This document shows positions 24,499 to 32,367 of a stretch of DNA of 64,000 nt, one piece after another (within the stretch, counting starts at the first letter, position 1; each line of letters begins with the position of its first letter). The stretch comes from CBDBCU01 sp965243185 (GTDB lineage: Bacteria; Chloroflexota; Dehalococcoidia; Lucifugimonadales; UBA3495), in the NCBI GenBank assembly GCA_965243185.1, contig OZ251531.1:2480001-2544000 (forward strand), in the 5' to 3' direction. The notes below the pieces were generated by a model, which searched no databases, was not told where the DNA came from, and was given only the letters and a program-made list of their open reading frames with translations. The position numbers and the translations under genes are program-made.

Positions 24499-24548
24499 AC
24501 CCCGGAACCGGAATTCCCGGAAAACTACCCCGGTCGGGAGAAAGCCCT

Positions 24549-24896
24549 ATGCACGACAGTCAAACCGGGGCCGCCCCCGTCTATTGGCCCCGCGTCAAGG
24601 AAATCCTCGACGGCATTATGGCCCGGTGGAAAGAACGCTGGGGCCGGGAACCCTACCCCGGCATCCACGAATACTATTGGGAAACCCCCCAGGAACTGGC
24701 CGCCGCCGTCCTCAACGGTTTCCGCGCCATCGAGCCGGGCATCCCCGGCAAAGACACCCACCTGGTCCGCTCCCTCAACCGCAGCGTCGGCACCTTCGGC
24801 AAAATGCCCCTCCGCGGCCCCTTTCTCACCCGCTCCGAAGTCAACGAAATCGCCGCCTGGATTGACGCCGGTATGCCCGAAGGCCCGGGGGAGTAG
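24549..24896 (+). CDS. Small protein of unknown function
   Basis: 115 residues, start after GGGAG. It contains WPRVKEILDGIMARWKERWG and ends ITAWIDAG-type (EIAAWIDAGMPEGPGE), similar in shape to the last helix of haem-c domains, but there is no CxxCH motif. No family recognised. It follows moaB by 50 nt on the same strand and is followed by a perfect 9-bp hairpin at 24923. Confidence 0.55.
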   Translation: MHDSQTGAAPVYWPRVKEILDGIMARWKERWGREPYPGIHEYYWETPQELAAAVLNGFRAIEPGIPGKDTHLVRSLNRSVGTFGKMPLRGPFLTRSEVNEIAAWIDAGMPEGPGE

Positions 24897-24922
24897 GGCG
24901 TCAACTGTTGGCCGGGAAGGGA

Positions 24923-24944
24923 TTTAGGGCGTGTTCGCCCTAAA
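24923..24944. terminator. Hairpin between convergent genes
   Basis: TTTAGGGCG, loop TGTT, CGCCCTAAA: perfect 9-bp stem followed by AGGGGG on the plus side. It lies between the plus gene ending at 24896 and the minus cupin gene ending at 25039. Possible bidirectional terminator. Confidence 0.5.
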
Positions 24945-25038
24945 AGGGGGATTAGATCCCAGACGGCTTGCTTGCCGTCCTTCCTGTGAAAAAGGGGAAG
25001 GACGGTTTTGATATGCCATTGCCCGGACAAATACCCCG

Positions 25039-25368
25039 CTAATACTGGAATTCCTCGCGTACCGGGCTGAAAACATCCAAGGCCAGGGCCGGGGTATCGC
25101 CGCATTTGGCGTAGTGGGGGATGTTGCCGGGGATGAGGTACAGATCGCCGGGTTGGAGGGTTTTCACTTCGCCGCCGATGCCCATTTCCATTTCCCCGGA
25201 GACCAGGATGCCGCCCTGTTCGTGGGGGTGGGTGTGCAGCGGGACTTCGGAATGGGCGTCAATTTCCACCAGGGACAGGAGCATATTGTCGCCCCAAAAG
25301 GTGCGGATGCGCGCGCCGGGGGCCAGTTCTTTGGGTTCACGGTTTGAGGCGTCTTTGAAGTAGGACAT
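25039..25368 (-). CDS. Cupin domain protein
   Basis: 109 residues, AGGAGGG before ATG 25368. Motif 1 is PLHTHPHEQGGILVSGEMEM (His, His, Glu metal ligands) and motif 2 is LQPGDLYLIPGNIPHYAK. It is a single-domain metal-binding cupin of unknown substrate and lies as a separate unit. Confidence 0.85.
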   Translation of the reverse strand: MSYFKDASNREPKELAPGARIRTFWGDNMLLSLVEIDAHSEVPLHTHPHEQGGILVSGEMEMGIGGEVKTLQPGDLYLIPGNIPHYAKCGDTPALALDVFSPVREEFQY

Positions 25369-25412
25369 GGTTTCCCTCCTGTGGCTCGATTGGATCGAGG
25401 GGCGGTTCCGGG

Positions 25413-26819
25413 TTAGCGGACGACGGTGGCGATGCGGGCTTGGGCGGTTTGCAGGTCGCGGCGGAGTTGGTTCAGTTGGTCAGTCAAGCGGTTAATCCGC
25501 CGCCGCAGGCTTTCCAGGCTGCTATAAAAGCGATCCAGCTCGGCTTGGCTGGCCCCGGAGTACCACAAGCTATAGTAATCACCCCGCATAGCGTAGTAGC
25601 GTTCCAGCAAATCCGCCCGCTCGTCCCGCTTTTCCCGGTATTCGGTCAGCAGCCGCTGGTGTTCCTGGACATATTCAGCATACAAGGTCGGGTTAAGGAC
25701 ATAAACATCCTTGTTGATTTGGACTACCCGAAAGATGATGCTGGTTTCGCTGACGGCGCAGGGGTCGCGGGTCGGGTTGTTGTCGCCCTTGGTAACATAG
25801 CGGGGCGGGCTGGAGCCGCGCACTTTCTGGTGGATGCGGTGGATTATATACTTGGTGCCGCGCAGGTTGGGCGTGGTGAACAGGGAGGAACAATCCTGGT
25901 CAACTTCCACATCCCGGCGGCTGAAACGGAAGGTTACTATATCGCCCACTTGCAGCTGGCCGTTGCGGGGCGCCGGCTCAAAGATGACTTCGTCGCCGCA
26001 GTGGATTACCGGGCGCATACTGCCGGTGCAGGCGATGCGTACCGGGAACTCTTCGATGTCGATGTCAACATTTTCCTGAAACCAGGCTTGAGTGGGCCGT
26101 TCTACATTATCCCGTTCCACATAGGTTTGTCCCCGGTAGTAGCCGCTGCGCTGGCGGGTAAAGATGACGATATATTCCTCGAAATCCCAATCGGGGAACC
26201 ACATTTCCACTTTGCGGATGACCTGCTCCGCGGCAACTCCGGGCAGGTAAATGCTTAAATCCACCCGATAGCCGAAGTTGCTGCCGACGAAGGCAGTAAC
26301 CTGCGGTTCCAAAACGGGAGTGGGCGTGGGCCGGGGCGTCGGTGTTGGAGTAGGTGTTGGGGTCGGAGTAGGCCGCGGCGTGGGCGTGGCGGTAGGCAAG
26401 GGGGTTGGCGTCGGCGTGGGTGTTGGAGTTGGGGTAGGCGTGGGAGTAGGCGTAGGCGTTGGGGTAGGCGTAGGCGTAGGCGTCAGAGTCGGAGTCGGAG
26501 TCGGGGTAGGAACCGGAGTGGGCGTACGGGTTGGGGTAGCGGTCGGAGTGGGCCGCGGCGTCGAGGTGGGGATGGCAGTAGGCGTTGGGGTTGGCGCAAC
26601 GGTAGCCGTGGCCGTGAGGCGGGCGGTGGGTTGGGGAGTTGGCGGCGCCGGGATTGCGGTGGGTGGGGCGTTGACACAGCCGGTCAATGCCAGCAAGACC
26701 AGGAGGGCAAGGAGCGGCCGGGGCAGCCGGGCAAAGAGCGGCAAGGGCAGCCGGGCAAGGGGCGGTATCGGCAGCCGGGGAAGGAGCAGCTGGGGCGGCC
26801 GGATAAACTTGCTCAGCAT
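25413..26819 (-). CDS. Lipoprotein with Thr-Pro linker and signal-peptidase-like (S26) domain, copy 1
   Basis: 468 residues. A lipoprotein signal ends at LALTGC (Cys 48). Residues 50-170 are a Thr-Pro-rich linker encoded by a low-complexity GTAGGC-like DNA repeat. The domain at about 255-365 carries the SipW/ER-type signal-peptidase pattern: CTGSMRPVIHCGD (Ser267), VGDIVTFRF, YIIHRIHQ (His327) and YVTKGDNNP (Asp346). The last 90 residues form a coiled coil. All three expected catalytic residues are present. A signal-peptidase-like domain tethered outside the membrane through a lipid anchor is unusual. It follows copy 2 by 15 bp and is in the radC operon. Confidence 0.78.
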   Translation of the reverse strand: MLSKFIRPPQLLLPRLPIPPLARLPLPLFARLPRPLLALLVLLALTGCVNAPPTAIPAPPTPQPTARLTATATVAPTPTPTAIPTSTPRPTPTATPTRTPTPVPTPTPTPTLTPTPTPTPTPTPTPTPTPTPTPTPTPTPLPTATPTPRPTPTPTPTPTPTPRPTPTPVLEPQVTAFVGSNFGYRVDLSIYLPGVAAEQVIRKVEMWFPDWDFEEYIVIFTRQRSGYYRGQTYVERDNVERPTQAWFQENVDIDIEEFPVRIACTGSMRPVIHCGDEVIFEPAPRNGQLQVGDIVTFRFSRRDVEVDQDCSSLFTTPNLRGTKYIIHRIHQKVRGSSPPRYVTKGDNNPTRDPCAVSETSIIFRVVQINKDVYVLNPTLYAEYVQEHQRLLTEYREKRDERADLLERYYAMRGDYYSLWYSGASQAELDRFYSSLESLRRRINRLTDQLNQLRRDLQTAQARIATVVR

Positions 26820-26834
26820 ATTAACCCCGGCCGG

Positions 26835-28160
26835 CTAACGGACGGTTTGCTCCAGTTTGGCTTGGACGGTCAGGAGGTCGCGCCAGAGGCGGTTGGACTG
26901 GTCGTAAAGGCGGGTCATCCTTTGGCGCATTGTTCGCAGGCTGCGGTCGTAGTTGTCCAGGGTTTCTTGCGGGGTGTCGGGAAACTTCAGCAGGCGGATG
27001 TATTCGCCAAAAGCGATGTCGTAGCGGTGGAGCAGGTCGTGGTAATCGTCCCGGGCTTGGCGGAAAGCGAACAGCAGGTCGTCGTGTTCCTCGAGATAGC
27101 GGTCGTACTGCTGGGGGTCGCGGACATAGGCGTCGGGGCCGCGGGTTACGGCCTTAAAGATGATGTCCCGTTGGTGAACCGGGCAGGGGTCTAGTTCGTG
27201 GTTGTTGTCGCCTTTGGTGAAGTAGCTGCGGCTGGAGCCTTGAATCTGGCGGTCGATGCGGGCCAAGCGGTAGGGGGCGCCGCGCAGGTTGGCGACGGTA
27301 AAGAGGTTGGCGCAGTCCCGGCCGGAAACGGCGTCGGCCGGGTTGAAACGGTAGGCGACGACTTCGCCGACTTGCAAGGGTTTGGCAAAGGGCGGCAGTT
27401 CGTAATGGATGGCGTCGCCGCAGTAGAGGGTGGGGCGCATACTGCCGGCGCAGGTCAGGCGTACCGGAAACTCCTGGACGGTGAGCGGCACATTCCGCCG
27501 CACCCAGGAAAGGTCGGCGCGGCGGATCCGGGATTGGTCGATGTACCATTGGCCCCGATAGTAGCCGCCGCGCTGCCGCTCCAGGCTGACCAGATAGACG
27601 CCGGCGTCCCGGTTGGGAAAGTCCATAGTTACCCGGCGGAGGATCCGCGGTTCAGCAGCGGAGGGCAGGTAGAGGCGCAAAGTTACTTGGTAGCCAAAGT
27701 TGGTGCCGACGAGATCGACAAGTTCCGGCCCGGGCAGGGGGGTAGGGGTGGGTATCGGCGGCGGAGTGGGGGTAGCGGTAGGCGGCGGTTCCGGGGTGGG
27801 CGGCAATGGCGTGGGCGTGGGCGTGGGCAGCGGAGTCGGCAGCGGTGTGGGGGTCGGAGTTGGCGCCGGGGTGGGGGTAGCGGTGGGCGTAGGGGTAGTC
27901 CGCCGAGTGGGGGTCGGACGGGGGCGCGGCGTGGGAAGGGCGGTGGCGGTAGGTTCCGGGGTGGGCGTGGGGGTAGGGGTGGGCAGCATAGTAGGAGGGG
28001 GCCGGACGGTGGGCGTGGGGGTAGCGGTAGCCGGCACTGGGGATGGAGTAGGGGTGCTGGTCGGGAAGGCAGTAGGGGGTGCGGCAATGCAGCCGGCCAG
28101 CAGCAGCAAGCCAAGGGTCAGGGCCAGGGCGGATAGAGTTGGCCGGATGAACTTGCTCAC
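26835..28160 (-). CDS. Lipoprotein with Thr-Pro linker and S26-like domain, copy 2 (His replaced)
   Basis: 441 residues from GTG 28160, with lipobox LLAGC (Cys 24) and a long Thr-Pro linker to residue 145. The S26-like core is parallel to copy 1: CAGSMRPTLYCGD (Ser240), VGEVVAYRF, YRLARIDR and YFTKGDNNHEL (Asp318). The expected catalytic His is Ala300 (RLARI versus IHRIH in copy 1), so this copy may lack peptidase activity. A coiled-coil C-terminus follows. It starts 2 nt after radC and copy 1 follows by 15 bp, so the three form one operon. The pair is probably a diverged duplication. Confidence 0.78.
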   Translation of the reverse strand: MSKFIRPTLSALALTLGLLLLAGCIAAPPTAFPTSTPTPSPVPATATPTPTVRPPPTMLPTPTPTPTPEPTATALPTPRPRPTPTRRTTPTPTATPTPAPTPTPTPLPTPLPTPTPTPLPPTPEPPPTATPTPPPIPTPTPLPGPELVDLVGTNFGYQVTLRLYLPSAAEPRILRRVTMDFPNRDAGVYLVSLERQRGGYYRGQWYIDQSRIRRADLSWVRRNVPLTVQEFPVRLTCAGSMRPTLYCGDAIHYELPPFAKPLQVGEVVAYRFNPADAVSGRDCANLFTVANLRGAPYRLARIDRQIQGSSRSYFTKGDNNHELDPCPVHQRDIIFKAVTRGPDAYVRDPQQYDRYLEEHDDLLFAFRQARDDYHDLLHRYDIAFGEYIRLLKFPDTPQETLDNYDRSLRTMRQRMTRLYDQSNRLWRDLLTVQAKLEQTVR

Positions 28161-28162
28161 AA

Positions 28163-28963
28163 TTAACCGAATCCCAACTTTTTCTCATTGAGGCTGACAT
28201 AGCGGCCGCCGCTGCCGATGACGATATGGTCGAGGAGTTCGATGTTCAGCAGTTTGCCGGCGGCGACCAGTTCGCGGGTTACGGCGGCGTCCTCCGGGCT
28301 GGGCGTGGGGTCGCCGGAGGGGTGATTGTGTACGATTATAACCGATGGGGCGTTTTCGCGCACGGCGGGGCGAAAGACTTCGGCGGGGCGGACGATGGAG
28401 CTGTTGACATTGCCGATATAGATGTTGTGGACGCGCAGCACCTGGTTTTTGGTGTTGAGCAGCAGGGCGCGCAGGTGTTCCTGTTCGAGGGTGGACATTT
28501 CGGCTTGGAGCAGGTTGGCGACATCCTGGGGGGAGTGGATGACGGCGCGGTCTTGGGGGGCGAGGGAGATGAAGCGGCGGCCGAGTTCGAGGGCGGCCAT
28601 CAGTTGGCAGGCTTTGGCTTCGCTGAGGCCGCGTTCGGCGCAAAGTTCGGCGAAGGCGCTGCGGCCCAAGCCGTCGAGGCCCTGAAAGCGGGTGAGGAGG
28701 CGTTGGGACATAGCGAGGACATTTTCGCCCTGAATGCCGGTGCGGAGCAGGATGGCGATGAGTTCGGCGTTGCTGAGGTGGCCGGGGCCGTAGTCGCGGA
28801 GCCGTTCCCGGGGCCGTTCGCCTTGGGGCAAGTCGCGCAGTTTGGGCTGGTAGATTTCGGGCGGCGGGGCAACGGCGGCGGCCGGGTTGGCGAGGTCGAG
28901 GTCGCTGAGGTCAATGTCGGTCCAGTCCACCGGTTCCACTTGCGGCGCCAGGGCAATAACCAT
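28163..28963 (-). CDS. radC: RadC-family protein (JAB/MPN domain)
   Basis: 266 residues. The C-terminal JAB/MPN metalloprotease-like domain carries VHNHPSGDPTPSPEDAAVT (zinc ligands H-x-H and D) and a preceding catalytic-type Glu. The N-terminal helix-hairpin-helix region has LSNAELIAILLRTGI. Long named a DNA-repair protein, but its actual function is unsettled. AAGGGGAT precedes the ATG at 28963. It leads an operon with the two S26-like lipoprotein genes. Confidence 0.93.
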   Translation of the reverse strand: MVIALAPQVEPVDWTDIDLSDLDLANPAAAVAPPPEIYQPKLRDLPQGERPRERLRDYGPGHLSNAELIAILLRTGIQGENVLAMSQRLLTRFQGLDGLGRSAFAELCAERGLSEAKACQLMAALELGRRFISLAPQDRAVIHSPQDVANLLQAEMSTLEQEHLRALLLNTKNQVLRVHNIYIGNVNSSIVRPAEVFRPAVRENAPSVIIVHNHPSGDPTPSPEDAAVTRELVAAGKLLNIELLDHIVIGSGGRYVSLNEKKLGFG

Positions 28964-29151
28964 AGATTCATCCCCTTGCAGCGGTCGATGCCGCCGTTAT
29001 GTTAATGCAGTTAGGGGACATTGTGAACGGATGTGCGGCCGCGGCGCAAGGGGCAAGTGTCAGTGACTTGGGGGATTTGTTGGGAGTAGGCGCGTAAGAA
29101 GGGTTAAGGCATACGGGGTTATCGAAAGGATAGAGCGGGGATACCGGTGTT

Positions 29152-29765
29152 GGCGGAAACCGCGGCCGCGGTTTCCGCCTTGTCGGGAGAAGGGTTGGCA
29201 GGTCTGGCCATGCGGGTTGCCAAACGCCGGTTGGTCAGCTGGCTACATCATGCCGGCTTTGCCCGACCAGATTGCCGATTACGGTCGCGCGACTTTGGGG
29301 TGGCTACTGACGCCGGTTGGTATGGTTGCCATGCCGGCGGGTTGGCCCAGTCTTGCGACCGCGGTTGACCTTTCTCCAGTCAACCTGTTTGCTCCGACTC
29401 CTATGGGCTGGGGCGCGGTTTATGCGGCGGGTGGGATTTGCCGCTTTCCGCTGCTCCGGTGGGGGTGGCGGGTTCCTGGGCCGCGGCCCCCGGGGAGGAG
29501 TGTTAAAGGCGTCCGGCGGCGGGTTTAGGGCCGGCCGGGGCCCACAGCGCGCTGTGTGGAGCGATATTAAGTTTTACGGTAAGCTTAGCGTAAAGAACCC
29601 GGCGTCCCGGGGTCAGGTCAACCTTGACGGGTTTTATTATGGGGGATGGTTTAGGGATTTGTCAAGGGGTGAATGGGATTAATTTTCGGGGATTTGGAAA
29701 TTGGATTTTAGGGGTTACGGCGGGGGAACTTTTGTAAAAGTTCCCCCGCGCCCCCTCAAAACTTT
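29152..29765 (+). ncRNA. Repeated structured-RNA element, copy C
   Basis: The first hairpin is a perfect 28-nt palindrome (GGCGGAAACCGCGG and complement), again different in sequence but pairing-compatible with the other copies. GGTTGAC...GTCAACC, the nested GGGG/GCGG...CCGC/CCCC stem, CACAGCGCGCTGTG and ACGGTAAGCTTAGCGTA are all present. The core ends near 29650. The closing 30-bp hairpin and CCCCCTCAAAACTTTTG run to about 29765, directly next to the repeat hosting IS30 copy 1. It is the most diverged copy and lacks the extra upstream hairpin of copies A and D. Confidence 0.68.
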
Positions 29766-29805
29766 TGAATTTTGGGGAGTTTTTAAGGGCGAGGGTTCTG
29801 GATTC

Positions 29806-30840
29806 GCTAAATTCACAAAGGAAGTGCAACACTTTCTGTCGGAGGTGTTGCAATGGGAACTCGGTATCAACAGCTTACCTTGGCAGAGCGGTGTGAACTG
29901 GCCCGATTACAAGCCGAGGGCTGCTCCTACCGCCAAATCGCGGCAGCTTTGGATCGCGCGCCATCAACCATTACTCGGGAGGTGAAACGCAACGGCAGTT
30001 CCCGGCAGCGGGGCTACCAGCCGGCTTATGCCGACCAGCAAGCCCGGGCCCGGCGCTGGCAAGGTTCCAAGCTGGAACGGGATGCGGCTTTGCGGGAGTG
30101 GGTATTGGCCCGGCTCAAAGCCGGCTGGTCGCCACAGCAGGTGTGCGGCCGCTTGAAACGGGAGACGGGGCGGACGATTTTGTCCTACGAGACCATCTAT
30201 CGGTTCATTGACGCCCAAATCCGGCGGGGCAAGGCGTATGACTGGCGGCATTACTTGCCGCAGGGCAAAACCCGCCGGGGTTGGACCAAGCGGGGCAGCC
30301 CGGCAGTCGCATTCCCTACCGGCAGGGACTGGAAGCCCGGCCGGCGGACGTGGCGACCCGGCAGACGCCCGGGCATTGGGAAGCGGACTTGATGCTGTTC
30401 AGCGCCTACGGGCAAGCCGCCCTGGTATTGGAGGAACGCCGCTCCCGTTTGCTGGTGGCCTTGCGCCTGCCCCAGGGCAAGCTGGCGGAACCCATCGCCA
30501 CGGTCATCGGCCAAGTGCTGAATGTGCTGCCGGCGGAGTGGCGGCAGACGGTTACCTTTGACAACGGGGCCGAGTTCGCCCGCCATTACCGCTTGCACGA
30601 GCAGGGGATTGCCACCTACTTTTGCGACACTCATTCGCCGTGGCAGAAGGGCGGGGTGGAGAATGCCATCGGGCGGTTGCGGCGGACGCTGCCGCGACGG
30701 ACGGATTTGGCGACTTTGCCGGAGGAGTTGTTAATCGCGCGGGTGCGGGCGTACAATAACACGCCCCGGCAGTGCTTGGGGTATCAGACCCCGGCGGAAG
30801 TTTTGGCCCGGGAGGTGTTGCGCTTGAACTGTGAATGTAC
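29806..30840 (+). mobile_element. IS30-family insertion sequence, copy 1 (1035 bp)
   Basis: Ends are imperfect inverted repeats: TAAATTCACAAAGGAAGTGC on the left, pairing with GTGAATGTA and the GTGTTGCGCTT region on the right. The flanks are CTGG-ATTC and ATTC-CCACTTTCG, so removing the element and one ATTC restores a dRS3-like repeat arm, indicating a 4-bp target duplication. The transposase is frameshifted. Copy 2 at 56896 sits in the same position of another repeat copy. Confidence 0.88.
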
Positions 30841-30862
30841 ATTCCCACTTTCGTGGGAATGA
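29853..30862 (+). pseudogene. IS30 transposase, copy 1, frameshifted
   Basis: The ATG at 29853 starts MGTRYQQLTLAERCELARLQ and a helix-turn-helix (YRQIAAALDRAPSTITREVK). The frame breaks near 30286-30295, where GCGGGGCAG replaces the GCGGGGGCAG of copy 2 (one G lost). The remainder, in another frame from about 30300, carries the DDE catalytic core: HWEADLM, TFDNGAEFA and KGGVENAIGRL. Copy 2 is intact here but has a nonsense codon elsewhere, so neither copy alone encodes the full enzyme. Confidence 0.85.
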
Positions 30863-30863
30863 C
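30841..30863. repeat. Half of a dRS3-like repeat, right flank of IS30 copy 1
   Basis: ATTCCCACTTTCGTGGGAAT is a perfect dRS3-type 20-mer at the right end of the element, with the matching left half GGGTTCTGGATTC at 29793-29805. Confidence 0.8.
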
Positions 30864-30989
30864 GGAGGGAAGGGGGGAATGACGGGTTTTGCCAGGCTAT
30901 GGCCCGCGCCTTGCCCATCCCCAAGCCCTACTACTGCCAGCCGATTTATGCTATCATTTGCCGCACAATTCAAGCAGGGAGGGTAGATT

Positions 30990-31832
30990 ATGGAAGTAGG
31001 CGTTTTTATGGCCTTGTCCAGCCAGGCGTTGGATGTGGCGGAGTTGGCGAAGCAGGCGGAAGCGGTGGGGTTTGAGTCGTTGTGGGCGCCGGAACATCCG
31101 ATTATGCCGGTGCAGACCACGAGCCGCTATCACGGGACGGCGGACGGCTCCATCCCGGAGTATATGACCGATATGGTGGATCCCTATATGGCGTTGGCCC
31201 GGGCGGCGGCGGTTACGGACAACATCAAGCTGGGCACCTGCATATCGCTAATCCCGGAGCGCAATCCGCTGCTGACGGCCAAGATCATCGCTACGCTGGA
31301 CTTGCACTCCGGCGGGCGGTTCATCCTGGGCGTGGGCGCCGGTTGGCTGCGGGAGGAAACGGAGATTATGGGCGGGGATTTTGACCATCGCTGGACGCAG
31401 ACGCGGGAGTCCATTCTGGTGATGAAGGAGCTGTGGACGAAAGCCGAGGCGGAGTTTCACGGGAAATACTTTGACTTTCCGCCGGTGAAGTGCTATCCCA
31501 AGCCGGTACAGCAGCCGCATCCGCCGGTATTCCTCGGCGGCACCGCTAAAAATGTATTCCGCCGGGTAGTGGGCTGGGCGGATGGCTGGCTGCCGGCCGG
31601 GCCGACGGTGGAACAGGTGAAGGCGGGCCGGGCGGCGTTGGATGAATTGGCCGACGCCGCCGGACGGGACCCGGCGTCGATTCAGATAACCGCTTTTGCC
31701 GTCCCCGCCGACCGGGAGCAGTTGGCGCAGTATGCGGAAGCCGGGGCTAACCGGGCGATCGTAATGCTGCCCAACACGAAAGACCCGGCGGCGTTGGACG
31801 AACTGGAGCGGTTGGGGAAGGCGGCGCTGTAG
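30990..31832 (+). CDS. LLM class (F420/FMN-dependent) oxidoreductase
   Basis: 280 residues, luciferase-like monooxygenase fold: MEVGVFMALSSQALDVAELA, GFESLWAPEHPIMP, IKLGTCISLIPERNPLLTAK and FILGVGAGWLREETEIMG, ending with the barrel strands PVFLGGTAKNVFRRV and NRAIVMLP. The cofactor is probably F420 or FMN; the substrate is unknown. AGGGAGGG precedes the ATG. It lies just downstream of IS30 copy 1 with no partner gene. Confidence 0.88.
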   Translation: MEVGVFMALSSQALDVAELAKQAEAVGFESLWAPEHPIMPVQTTSRYHGTADGSIPEYMTDMVDPYMALARAAAVTDNIKLGTCISLIPERNPLLTAKIIATLDLHSGGRFILGVGAGWLREETEIMGGDFDHRWTQTRESILVMKELWTKAEAEFHGKYFDFPPVKCYPKPVQQPHPPVFLGGTAKNVFRRVVGWADGWLPAGPTVEQVKAGRAALDELADAAGRDPASIQITAFAVPADREQLAQYAEAGANRAIVMLPNTKDPAALDELERLGKAAL

Positions 31833-31957
31833 GGGGGCGGGCATTTTAGGGCGTGTTTGCGCTAACCCTTGGCTTTATCGCCGGTCAGGTTTGCCGGGAA
31901 GTAACTTGCACAGTAGCAGCCAAGCCCCCGTGTCATTCCGAGCGGTAGCGAGGAATC

Positions 31958-32260
31958 TGTACTGTAACATTTTGCTGGGGGAAAATTTTTGACACCCTTG
32001 ACCGCAAAGATTGAGGTCGTAAGGAGGTAACTATGCTCAAGCTGTTTCTCACCGGGCTGGGGCTGGTCTTTCTGTTCGTGGTCGGCAGCAATTGCGGCTT
32101 CATCCCGGAGGGTACTGCTTTGGGGTCGGTGGTCGCCCTTGTCGCAGTGCTCGGCTTTGTCCTAGTCGTCTCTACGTCGGTCGCCTGGCTGATGATGAAA
32201 ATCAAGCCGCGCCAGTAGGCCAAGCAACAAGGCAATCTCCCCAGCAAAATGTTACAGGAC
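31958..32260. mobile_element. Small inverted-repeat element with a gene inside
   Basis: CTGTAACATTTTGCTGGGG at 31962-31980 is perfectly inverted at 32239-32257. CGAGGAATC stands outside both ends (31949-31957 and 32261-32269), consistent with a 9-bp target duplication. The interrupted sequence is a copy of the ATTCCGA-type repeat, which resumes on the right (GGGCGGGCGTTTTAGATTCC). The only gene inside is a 61-residue membrane protein. No transposase, so it would be non-autonomous. Confidence 0.7.
32033..32218 (+). CDS. Small two-helix membrane protein
   Basis: 61 residues, start after AAGGAGG. Two hydrophobic stretches, residues about 3-23 (KLFLTGLGLVFLFVVGSN) and 29-53, with short loops and a basic tail KIKPRQ. 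It is the only coding sequence in the inverted-repeat element. No family recognised; may be cargo of the element. Confidence 0.65.
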   Translation: MLKLFLTGLGLVFLFVVGSNCGFIPEGTALGSVVALVAVLGFVLVVSTSVAWLMMKIKPRQ

Positions 32261-32367
32261 CGAGGAATCAAGGGCGGGCGTTTTAGATTCCTCCCTTCGA
32301 TCGGAATGACATGGGGGGTTATGCTTGGAATGACCTGGCTACTTCGTCAGTTATTCAGGAGGTTGTT

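Noticed and set aside
26330..26520. GTAGGC-like tandem repeats resembling a repeat array
   Set aside because: Short imprecise units without spacers, explained by Thr-Pro codons; not a CRISPR array. No CRISPR array seen in the window.
26278..26838. Plus-strand Gly/Val-rich frame opposite the Thr-Pro linker
   Set aside because: It is the reverse complement of a low-complexity linker in a real lipoprotein gene; no ribosome site and unnatural composition. The same applies at 27700-28191.
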